Shown in pieces: positions 55,295 through 64,000 of a DNA stretch of 64,000 nucleotides. The stretch comes from Eleusine coracana subsp. coracana (lineage: Eukaryota > Streptophyta > Magnoliopsida > Poales > Poaceae). The position numbers were made by a program, and so were the translations under genes. The notes under the pieces were generated by a model that worked only from the letters and a program-made list of their open reading frames with translations, searched no databases and was not told where the DNA came from. The first letter of the stretch is position 1, and each line of letters opens with the position of its first letter. The stretch is from assembly GCA_032690845.1 (NCBI GenBank), contig CM064423.1:30092044-30156043 (forward strand), read 5' to 3'.

Positions 55295-56794
55295 AAAGTT
55301 ACACAATAATGGTAACCTATCCTTTTTTATCGGAGATCCCGTAACTTTGGTACCAGGAAGAACAAGTTTATTGGTATAACCAAAGAGTACATTATAAATA
55401 AATAAAATGTACCCATGTTCAAATGCCAAGCATAGTACTCTTGACTGTATGGCAGGTTGGCATTAAGCCTTAATGTTTTCTGTTGTAAAAGATATTAGCC
55501 AATAGGATATCTTGAAGAAAAACACCTACTTGAGCTCAATTATAGGTCACAGTTTGTGAGAATTGGGCGTTCTCATAAAGGCTCATGAGAAGATATGGGA
55601 GCAGACCATTAACGCTCTGGTTAGGCGAGGTTGTTTTGGCAGCCAAGTATCTGTCTAATTGGAATTGAAATCTGCCCACACTAGGCTGAGAATTCAAGGC
55701 CTAGTCCATTCTTCAGCCGTGGAAAGATGAATATTGATATTCTTGGTTGAAGTTCAACCCATACGAGACTTTTATTGAAAGACTGATATATTAAACAATA
55801 CTACAACACAATGATCATTTAACCTCTATTCCTTACTTTGGAATTGGTGGGTGATTGTTCGAATTTGGCCCATTTTTAAAATGGCTATTCAGGAGAAATT
55901 CCAAACCAATAAGTGGTTGTTGGTTTTAGTACCACCTTGCTAGTCTACGGTGGTCCACACCAACTGAAATAGCAGCACTCTTGTCCATTGCTGAATAAAG
56001 AAAGCATTGAGAGAGAAAAAGAGCATAGATATGAGTACACACGCACGCACGCGCGCTCACGTATATGCACCTTTTTGCGTGTTGTCCCGCGTGACTTGTG
56101 ACTTGCGACGCACGACAGTGGCGTGGCATGGCTGAGAGTCTAAGTAATTTTCGCCACCCGTATCCACCATAATGTGAACCGTTTTGTACTAATCAAAAGG
56201 ATCAATAAATGATTAATACTATAATTAGAGTTAATAGGCCAGTCAAGCTATTGACTGCTAATTAGTGGGCGCAATCAAGTAGGAAATGGCTCCTAGAGAG
56301 CAGCCGTGCCTATATTAGGCCCTGAAGACGTCCAAGTTTCCACACAATGAAAATCTCCTTCCATTCTTCTTTCTTCTTTCCATCCAGAAAGCTGTGCTGT
56401 GGTGCTGAGCTGCTTTAATATCGCCGGCCCTATTCCCTGGCGTGCACCGAGGAAAGGGTGAGCGGTATCTCTGAGTCATTGCTACCGTGAAGCCCGCACA
56501 AGGGGCGGCAATAAGGTTTCTAGGCAGCGCATCTGCGCGACCGCTCGAGACTAATCCGCGATGATCTGCGCCACCTCATTGATGAGCTACCACGTCTACA
56601 TCGACGGTCTGTTTCGTCTATATTTTGTGTTGTTTTAAGCACCGATAAACCCAACGTGAGTTCTAATGGCTCCCCTGGTTATTATTGCGTTGCTCTGCCT
56701 GCTGCTTGTGTTAGTTAGTGTCTCATGTTTTAATGTCTATGAAATTTACCTAAAACAAAACGCTGGAAATAGAATAACACGCATATTTCCAACA
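55295..56794 (+). repeat. 3' untranslated sequence and 3' LTR of copia D
   Basis: 55295-55855 is non-coding. The LTR (55856-56794) starts TGTTCGAATTTGG and ends ATTTCCAACA. It carries a CACG-rich microsatellite (56038-56062) and CCTATATTAGG (56309-56319). A purine-rich GGAATTGGTGGG lies immediately before the LTR. Confidence 0.8.
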
Positions 56795-57343
56795 GGGGAG
56801 TTGGGGATCAAGGGCATCACGGTGACCTTGCACGTTGTGTCAGGTTTGCACGGGGCAAGCACACGGGCACGAATTCAAATTGCACATGAAAGTTTTTGGC
56901 AGGCTCCGTCGATCTCGGCTGATGGAGAGGGATGACAGACAGGGCCCGCCTGTCGGTGAGGGAGAGGAGGACGGTTGGAAATGGTTCCTGGCAGGGCGCC
57001 TTCAGCGCAGGCTAGCATGTGCTGAGTGGGCTGATAGAAGGGAGGAGAGAGTGGGAGGGGAGAGGCCGAGTGGACCAGACTGGCTAAGTTTTGACCCAGA
57101 GGTTCGTTTCTCTTCTGTTTTCCTTTTCTTTTTTCCTTGTCTAATTTCTTGTTTAATACTTCTAAGCAATTATTTTAATTAAGCTACACTATTAAATGCT
57201 AAAATGGATGATGAAGTCATGCTATGCAATGCAACAATTTTATTATTTATTTTGATAAAATAATTACCCTAAGCTAATTACATAGTTCCTAAATGCTGGA
57301 ATTGACATTTTTAGAAATCGTAAAAGTAGGGTGTTACAATTTT

Positions 57344-58169
57344 TCCTACATGAGGTTTACGAACCTTTAGAAATGCAAATAACTTTAGTTTGGATAATTA
57401 TTCAAAATGGAAGTTCAAGACTTAAATTATGGTTGGAGGTGCTCAAAGGATGATGATCTAAATCGTACTACTCCATTTCAAAATTATATCATCATTGACT
57501 TTGTCAGTTATGTTTGATCATTTGTCTTATTCAAAGTATTAGCTCAAATATGTAAAATTATAAGTTATGATTCATTTTTTTCTAGTGATAAAATAAATCT
57601 GAAAAATATGATAATGTTTTTGAAGAAGACAAATTAGTCAAACAGAACTAAAAAAGTTAATGATGATAACAATTTTAGAACATAGGGAGTACAAGTTATA
57701 CACCTAAAAGCATAGTGTCAACAAATATAACTATTAACAATATTGTCATAGAGAATACTTTCAATATATGTAACAAAATATATTAACTCCTGAAACTGAT
57801 GCCATCTGTATTCTCTCTTTAAACATCTTTATGGCTTACGGAACTCACATGCCACTAAGAGCGTCCCCAAAAGAAGCTAAGAGCCATGTAGGATAAAATC
57901 CTACGAGGAGAGACGGAATGGAAAAACAAATGTGCTAGCTCATCTCAAGAGTTAGCTAGACTCTTAGATTTATTGAGCTGCTAACATGGTGGACCAAACA
58001 TTAATTTAGAAGTAGCATGAACTCTTGTACCGACTTTTAGATAAGAGCCAACAACTGACTTTACCTTTAGCCTTTGGGCAGACTCTAATGAGTTCCATTG
58101 GAGTAGACTTGCAACTTAAGGTTCAAAGCATTAAAACCCGGTTTTAAATTGTCAGAAATTCCTTGGTTC
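57344..58169. other. Flank without a gene
   Basis: A/T-rich sequence to the right of solo LTR G. Apart from the MITE at 57471-57689 I see no gene, RNA or clear repeat. The first few bases may complete the chromovirus LTR cut at 23796. Confidence 0.4.
57471..57689 (+). mobile_element. Degenerate Stowaway-type MITE
   Basis: The left end CTCCATTTCAAAATTAT and right end ATAACAATTTTAGAACATAGGGAG are eroded inverted copies. TA flanks both ends (57469-57470 and 57690-57691). Internal motifs (TTGACTTTGTCAG...TTTGATCATTTG and matching GACAAATTAGTCAAA) follow the MITE at 18977. Length is 219 bp. Confidence 0.7.
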
Positions 58170-58610
58170 CTACTGTAATTAGATGTCAAGCTCACTCAAA
58201 TATAGCCCATCCTACATGATTGTTGGTGGGAGTCGATCTATCTTTAGCACAAGTTAGATGACATTGGAATACCTTACCATATCTACAACTCGGCCTAATG
58301 ATCACTGACCTAAGGGTGGCCTACAAAAAAGAATTAACCGGGTCAGAGTAACACATAAGGAAGTTTAGATATACTTGCTGTAATTAACCTTGTAGTGTAT
58401 GACTAGGACTCTTCATGTAATCTTTACCACCCAAATATACAAGGCGTATAGGAACCCCCTCATACATGATGTAGGGTTTTTATTCTCGCTGAGAGGGGCC
58501 TAACCTGTCTAAATTGTTCTGTGTGCTAATCATCGAGTTCTTGGTTCCTTGCGTAGTCCTATAAATATATTTTTGAGAATAACTCTCGATAGCTATGCAC
58601 CAGGTAGGGG
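58170..58610 (+). repeat. Probable 5' LTR end and primer site of F
   Basis: GACTAGGACTCTTCATG, a CCACC stretch, CATACATGATGTAGGGTT and CGCTGAGAGGGGCC match the layout of RIRE2-type LTR ends as I remember them. TATAAATA (58561-58568) lies close to the LTR end. The primer site is degenerate compared with GGCGCGCCAGGTAGGGG. Confidence 0.45.
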
Positions 58611-58735
58611 GTTACGCCAAGATCCTCTGTCAACCTCGTTGGCCAAAATTCCAAGCATCCAGTACTCGCTGGACTTCAAGATCTCCTTTGCATCGCTCCA
58701 CTTCACCACCGACTCCACTGAAGCAATGGGAACGG

Positions 58736-60310
58736 AGAACGGATCCGATCTGACAGTTGCAAAAAACATGGCGTGATCTTTAGGATTGATTGAATTGCCT
58801 CCTCAACTAGTGCTGCTCGGATTCAACAAAACAAGCTAACTCACCGACTTCGACTCCAAGTCGACCTGGTCCTTTGACGAGGATTCGGATGACAGTTATA
58901 ATCCATATTTGAGGGTCGTGTTCATAGTGGGAATAGAGGAGACACCACCACCAGTCAGTGCGGCAGTAGGACAACTTGAGGATCCCAATAACCGAGTAGA
59001 TGATTAAGAAGCCAACTCGCGAGATCACGAATGATGTCATCATAGAGATTCTTGTTGGTCTTGTAGTGGAGCAGTACGGGAAAACGCCTAGGAGATCTGG
59101 AGAACAAGATAGATGGCAAAATGGTCTATGCCTCCCCTCGGAACAACATCACCAGTGCAAGGACGGTCCTCAATGGCTTGATGGCCTGCCACGCATTCCA
59201 AACATCTACGATGAAGAAAGCAGTCACCATGGTTAATGTGGCTGATCTCCAAGACCATGCAAGATCTAGGGGAGCATTAGAGGGTCAACCCACTCATTCG
59301 ATAGCAGAAAGTTCCATTCGGCTTTCAAACCGACCAAGCTGGGGCTCCCTTAAGGTGAATCCCCGATGAGATCTGAGAGAATCCGTCAACAATCACAATG
59401 ACGGTCCCAACGTCATCAATGCCTGCCATGTGCGTTACTATCGGCTCCACCCTCAAGACCATGATGACCGGGATGGTCGGAGAGACGAACAACCTCGCGC
59501 CGAAAGCCGGGACGACAAACACCTTCACAATCGTGAGGACCGACACCGAGAAGATCGATGGGATAATCGTGGTGACCGACACTAGGATAACCCGTATGAT
59601 CGGAACCGGGATGATCGGGAATGGAATGATAAGCGAGACAACAACAACCAGGAAGGACACCACCATCATGTGAGGATGATGAGTTTGATGGGATCAAATC
59701 TTTCACATCGGATCTGCAAGTGGCCTAAAAGCTTCTAGCTGATCTGCATCGAGAAGTATGATGGCCAGACCAACTTCCAAGAGTGGTTGTAGATTTACAG
59801 CACTGCAATCCGATCGGTCGGAAGAGATTCCTTCGTGATGGTCAACTATCTATTGGTCTGCCTTAAACCAGTCATGTGGATTTGGCTCACGTATCTTTCA
59901 GAGAAGTCGTCCACATCCTAGGGAGACCTCAACAAAAAATTCATTGAGAACTTCTAGGTGACCTACAATCGACCGGGCAACCACTTCGACCTCTCTTGGA
60001 TCAAGCAGAATTCGAATGAGTCATTGTGCGATTACATCAACCGATGTTATACGAAGAAGAGACATATCCCCAATGTCTTGGATTAATAGATCTTCACAGC
60101 CTTCTAGGGAGGTCTTTAGAATGATGAGTTGGTTCGGGATATCGGTCGGTGCAATCACAATCTTGATCTGACCACTCCGAAGTGCTTCAAGATCACGGAC
60201 ATGTATGCGTCCGGCGAGTCTGCTCTGCACGACATCAGGGGCAAGGGGAAAGAGATGCATTTCTTAAGACAAGCCGGAGTCCTCCAAGAAGGATAAAAAG
60301 CAGACGATCG
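58736..60310 (+). pseudogene. Gag of Tat element F
   Basis: From 58736 an N-terminal region passes through many stops. At 59440-59670 one frame has a strongly charged Arg/Asp/His-rich stretch, as in Tat Gag proteins. The capsid core follows (K-Y-D-G-Q-T-N-F-Q-E-W at about 59757-59789, then L-C-D-Y-I-N-R-C and N-D-E-L-V-R-D-I-G-R-C) with stops near 59793 and 60090. No zinc knuckle was found. Non-functional. Confidence 0.6.
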
Positions 60311-60639
60311 ATAACATGGTCGCTGTTGTTGATCGGCCTAAGAAAAATTCCCTAATGAAACAGCAGACCATGGAAGAGTTGTTGAGCAGATCATGCCTAT
60401 GGCATCTGAAGGCCTTTCACAAAGCCAAGGTTTTCTAAAGCCTCAAGGGTTTTGCAATGACCACATTCAAGGTGGCCAAGACCCCGCCGAGACGTAACGG
60501 ACCGATGCATGACAAGATTGATGAAGAAGATAAAGACATTGAGGATGCATAATTCCAAAAGCCAAGGAGGTGATCATACTTCGGAGGAACTGATGCATAC
60601 TTGTCCAAGAAAAAGCAAAAATTGGCACTGCGAGATATT

Positions 60640-61134
60640 AACATGGTGGAACTGGTGTCTCATGAATACATGAGGTTGTCTGATATGTCGATTACTTTTA
60701 TTCGGTTGGATCACCCCACGCACCTGCCCAAGCTAGGGTGCTATCCCCTAGTACTCAACGCAATACTTCTGACAATGAAGTTCAACCTAATGCTCATAGA
60801 CAGAGCAAGCTGCCTCGACTTGATCTTTACCAAGACTCTCAAGGAGTTGGGCCTATCAGTCAACAACCTGAAGCCTAGTTCATCACCCTTCCATGGGATC
60901 ATGCAGGACAAGACATCTATACCACTTGGATAGATCACTCTGCCAGTAACTTTTGGCACTCCACAAAACATCAGGACTGAGCAGGTCGTCTTTCAAGTTG
61001 TAGACTTTGAAGCAGCCTACCATTTAATCATCAGTCGATCGACATTTGCTAAATTCATCGCAATCCCTCACTATCCACACCTCACCTTGAACATGTCAGA
61101 TACTAAGGGTATCATCTCCCTCCACTCTAATCTT
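60640..61134 (+). pseudogene. Aspartic protease of element F
   Basis: L-M-L-I-D-R-A-S-C-L-D-L-I-F (about 60790-60830) occupies the active-site position, with D-R-A-S where D-x-G-S/A-S is expected. Then L-K-E-L-G-L, G-x-I-T-L-P-V-T-F-G-T-P after a TAG at about 60931, and V-V-D-F-E-A-A-Y follow as in gypsy proteases. It ends around 61134. Confidence 0.55.
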
Positions 61135-61287
61135 TAGAATTCTTTTGATTGAGATGTACAAAGTTGTGAGTTGGTTGAGCGGCAGTTGAAGCTGTCAGAT
61201 TAGATGGAGATCCTACAAGAGGTTGGTGAGAAGATGAACATAGACAAAGAGGTGCTAAGAAGGAAAAGATCCATGTGGACGAGGTGG

Positions 61288-62540
61288 CAACAAAGGATAT
61301 ACCATTTGATCCAGAAGACCCCACTAAGGTGACATACACAGGGCCAGACCTCGGGGGTAAATAGGAAAGTGCGCTCACTCTTTTCAACCAGGAAAATAAG
61401 GACATCTTTGCATGTCAACCTTCTGACATGCCTGAAGTTTCAAGAGAAAAGATTGAGCACACATTAAAGGTGCATCCGAGTCTTCATGCAAGACCATAAG
61501 GACGCTATGAAGAAGTAGATTGTTACGCTTTTAGCTGCGAACTTCAAAAAAGAAGTCTAACATTCTGATTCCTTGGCTAATCCAGTCCTTGTGCCTAAGA
61601 AGAATAAAGAGTGGTGTATGTATGTTGATTATACTGACTTGAAAAAGGCATGTCCAAAGGATCCCTTTGCTCTGCTACATATTAGTCAGATCATAGACTC
61701 CACAGCGGGTTGTGAACTTTTATGTTTCCTAGATGCCTACTCGTGCTATCACCAGATCCTACTCAAAGCCAAAGATCAAATCAAGACTGCCTTCATAACT
61801 TCTTTTAGTGCCTTTTGCTATATCACCATGCAGTTTGGTCTGAAAAATGCCGACATGACTTACCAATGCGGTATTCCACGCTGCCTCAAAACTGAGATCA
61901 GTCGGAACGTCGAAGCTTACATCGACGACATTGTTGTAAAGACTTGGGGCACTGAAGAGCTCATCTCTGACCTGGCAGAAACCTTCGGTAATCTGAGGAA
62001 ATACTCATTGCAGTTGAATCCAAAGAAGAGTAGTTTTGCTGTTCAGTTAGGCAAGCCGTCATGCTACCTTGTATTCAAAAGGGGCTTTGACGGAAACCCA
62101 GAAAAGGTCAAGGTGATCCTTGACATAGGGCTACCTAATTCTGAGAGGGATGTTCAAAAGCTGATTGGTTCTAGGGCAGCCTTGAATCACTTCATCTCTT
62201 GATGAGGAATAGGAGGGTTACCTTTCTTCAAATTGCTCAAAAAGCAAGGCAACTTTGTTTGGATAGAAGAGGCTCAGTCAGCAATATTCCAGTCCTAGTG
62301 CCACCTGAGCCTAAAGAGAAGATCTAACTCTACATATCAAGAACAACTCAAGTGGTGAGCACCATGCCGGCAGACAACAGAGATGAGGAGGGGCACATAC
62401 AAAAGATACAACACCCGATGTACTTTGTTAGCGAGGTTTTGAGTACCTCTAAAACACGATACCACCAGATCCAAAAGCTGCTTTATGCACTCTTGATTAC
62501 CTCAAGGAACCTAAAACACTACTTTCAGCCTCACCCTATT
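61288..62540 (+). pseudogene. Reverse transcriptase of element F
   Basis: After an N-terminal lead (61290-61500), the open frame 61573-62202 carries V-D-Y-T-D-L-K-K-A-C-P-K-D-P-F, then F-L-D-A-Y-S-C-Y-H-Q-I, then M-Q-F-G-L-K-N-A, then E-A-Y-I-D-D-I-V-V-K with Y-I-D-D at 61918-61929. The catalytic Asp residues are retained. The frame stops at 62200-62202 and the connection domain (62203-62540) is broken by stops and frameshifts. The start is lost to frameshifts at about 61500-61570. Confidence 0.8.
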
Positions 62541-62629
62541 TAAGTGCATATGTTCTTTTTTCTCAGGGAGGTTTTGCACAATTGCAAGGTAGTCAACAAG
62601 ATACCAAAGTGGGATGTTGAACTCGGTTA

Positions 62630-63035
62630 GTACACCATCAAATTTGTGGCTCATGCGGTGATCAAGGGACAAGTTTTAGCTGATTTCATATCCAAATGGG
62701 TGGAAGTACAGATGTCGCCTGCACCGCAAGACTTCGAATATTGGAAGATGTACTTTGATGGTTCACTCCAAGTACAAGGTGTGGGGGCTAGCATAGTGCT
62801 TATATCACCTAAAGGAGACAAGCTCAGATATGTGCTCCAGGTGAACTTTCGAGCGTCTAACAGTGCGGTCGAGTATGAGGCACTCCTTACATATCTTAGT
62901 GATGCTTGGTATTCGTTGACTAGATATCTTTGGTGATTCAACCCTGGTTATTAACCAAGTCACCAAGGATTGGAACTGTCTGCATAACAAAGGTGAGAAT
63001 GAGCTCATCAAGGTCTATCGTACCTCCGGGGGTAT
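62630..63035 (+). pseudogene. RNase H of element F, cut by an LTR insertion
   Basis: D-F-E-Y-W-K-M-Y-F-D-G-S-L (catalytic Asp, about 62730-62768) and N-S-A-V-E-Y-E-A-L-L (catalytic Glu) are present in the frame ending at 62936. The next conserved piece, F-G-D-S-T-L-V-I-N-Q-V, continues in another frame (62932-62970). The domain is interrupted at 63036 by an A-family LTR, so integrase is absent from the window. Confidence 0.75.
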
Positions 63036-64000
63036 TGTTGGTCGTATCTACACACTCACTTATATACCGCATGAGGACGGTGTACGATTGTAGCACTTTT
63101 TTCCCTTGAATTGAGTATTCCAAGGTTTATCGAATCCACTGGGACCTTAGGGATTTATTAAACAAAGTTAACAGTAAAAGATCTAGTCAAGGCTACTATC
63201 AAGGTCATGTTGCATGAGGGGAAGACTGGCTAGCACAAAGGTGCGGTAGACAGCAAATCTATCGTTGCGTCGATCGACGCGGGGATTGCGCCGATCGCCA
63301 CGCTGGTGAAACTAAGCCAAGTGCGCGAGATCTGTTAAATCTGGGGTTGTGCCAATCGGCGCAGGAGTCGAGCCGATCAGCACGCTGGTGAAACTGTGGT
63401 AGCGCCGATCGGCACACTGGTGAATCTAAGACAAAGTGCACCAGATCTAGTAAACCTATGCCGGTAACTGAGTAGCCAGATATCTACTAGTGAGATCGTA
63501 ACCAAAAAGTCTAATTGAATAGCATCATAATTGGTAATTACATGGATCAATGAAAACCTATAATGAGTAAGATCACCCTGCTTTCTGAGCGGCTCCGTAT
63601 TTTAATCGCATCGGGGAGGAAACCCTTAATCACGCGAGTATCTTACCCTACTCAACTATCTAATAGTGCTGCGCATGCTTAGCACTGTCACCACTCAACC
63701 ATACTACTAGCATCATCAAGCAACCATAATCAATACAATGTCCAAATACTATCCTAATCACCACGATTACGATAATATCTATGTACTTAGCCTAGAACTA
63801 AGCAATTGGAACAAGCGCATGCAGGATTATAGAATCAAGATAGACAAATCACCAAAACCATCATCAACATATTCAATCATCCTTGAGATACATAGAGTAA
63901 GACTCATCCCCGTCGAGATGGCCAACCTTGACGGATCCACTCTTGACTCCAATGGTTTTTGAAACTCAACTAGAGATCTATTCTAACAGGGCAAGCCCCG
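63036..64000 (-). repeat. A-family LTR on the minus strand, continues beyond the window
   Basis: TGTTGGTCGTATC (63036) is the reverse complement of the A LTR end. It follows the reverse of 47748 back to about 46780, including downstream palindromes (about 63270-63420, for example GCGCCGATCGGCAC near 63404-63417) and the TATCTACTAGTGAGATC stretch. About 965 bp of an expected 1.5 kb is visible. Whether it is a solo LTR or the 3' end of a full element cannot be told. Confidence 0.85.

Larger units (their letters stand above)
26426..56794 (+). mobile_element. Ty1/copia element D, split by nested insertions
   Basis: Two LTRs (26426-27360 and 55856-56794) bracket gag, protease, integrase, reverse transcriptase and RNase H in copia order. 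The interior is interrupted at 29687/51773 by E2 and at 51903/53812 by a solo LTR, both with exact target duplications. Outer flanks are GGGAA (26421-26425) and GGGGA (56795-56799), a likely duplication with one change. All coding parts carry stops or frameshifts. No clear primer-binding site follows the left LTR, which is odd for a copia element. Confidence 0.85.
23797..57338. mobile_element. Solo LTR G (gypsy type), split by the copia D nest
   Basis: Left edge TGTCACACC (23797) and right edge GGGTGTTACA (ends 57338) are inverted counterparts, and ATTTT flanks both (23792-23796 and 57339-57343). After removing the insert 26426-56794 about 3.2 kb remains (23797-26425 plus 56795-57338). Long LTRs with TGTNACACC ends are typical of large gypsy families in grasses (RIRE8-like, from memory). 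No second LTR or internal region is present, so this is a solo LTR. Open frames in its GC-rich part (25960-26460) are not supported as genes. It has an 18-G run near 26380-26397. Confidence 0.75.
58170..63035 (+). mobile_element. Tat-lineage Ty3/gypsy element F (RIRE2-like), truncated
   Basis: An LTR-like 5' region (to about 58590), a primer-site-like GCACCAGGTAGGGGG (58596-58610), gag, protease, reverse transcriptase and RNase H occur in gypsy order on the plus strand. The reverse transcriptase wording (V-P-K-K-N-K-E-W-x-M-x-V-D-Y-T-D-L) and the short 5' region are typical of rice Tat/RIRE2 elements. The LTR left edge is not clear; 58170 is an estimate. The right end is cut at 63036 by an A-type LTR, removing integrase and the 3' LTR. 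Confidence 0.7.

Noticed and set aside
59325..59706. Overlapping open frames on both strands rich in Thr, Met, Val or His
   Set aside because: They are other-frame readings of the charged Arg/Asp-rich stretch in the Tat Gag region at 59440-59670.

Overview
This is plant nuclear DNA from a grass, most likely rice or a close Oryza relative. The host-gene sequence has a GC-rich first exon and a long 5' UTR intron. Stowaway-type MITEs lie around the host gene and at the right side, and almost everything else is nested LTR retrotransposons. I recognise one host protein-coding gene, a plant ADA1/TADA1-like subunit of the SAGA coactivator complex (promoter near 13986, CDS 16596-17774). The species call is inference from style and remembered families, not from a search.

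Layout. 1-5814 is the right part of an Athila-like Ty3/gypsy element (called E here, copy E1). 5815-13733 is a mosaic: a minus-strand E LTR fragment, a minus-strand gypsy-like array with a shared LTR (H), and copia-like LTR pieces. 13760-18230 is the host gene. 18231-21457 is intergenic sequence with two MITEs. 21458-23796 is a broken chromovirus (Reina-like). From 23797 to 57338 there is a nest whose joints are mostly fixed by 5-bp target-site duplications. A solo LTR (G, TSD ATTTT) contains copia element D (26426-56794). D contains E2 (29688-51772, TSD ACCAT) and a solo Sirevirus-like LTR (51904-53811, TSD AGAGG). E2 contains element A (33223-42832, TSD TAGCT) and a truncated Sirevirus-like element C (44097-~49192). 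A's 5' LTR contains a solo E-type LTR (34122-35670, TSD GTATT), and C contains a solo A-type LTR (46204-47748). On the right, 57471-57689 is a degenerate MITE, 58170-63035 is a Tat-lineage (RIRE2-like) gypsy element, and 63036 to the window end is an A-type LTR on the minus strand that cuts the Tat RNase H.

Most interesting signal. The two Athila-like families, A and E, share an unusual plan: LTR, tRNA-Asp-type primer site, gag (plus protease in E), a non-coding spacer, and a second ORF (ORF2) related to Athila ORF-1, with no reverse transcriptase or integrase seen. In each family the LTR promoter and the spacer before ORF2 carry the same module: a family-specific GC-rich palindrome followed at short distance by a TATA box. 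The A palindrome is TGCGCCGATCGGCGCA, 24-53 bp before TATA. The E palindrome is CCTGTTCGGCCGAACAGG or GTTCGGCCGAAC, about 90-120 bp before TATA. A related solo LTR has CCAGGTCGGCCGACCTGG, which differs from the E form at matched positions in both arms, so symmetry was kept while sequence changed. This suggests a self-specific, two-promoter control circuit; that ORF2 or a host dimeric factor reads these sites is only inference.

No transposon ORF in the window looks fully intact. The least damaged is ORF2 of element A (38596-39740, one apparent frameshift).
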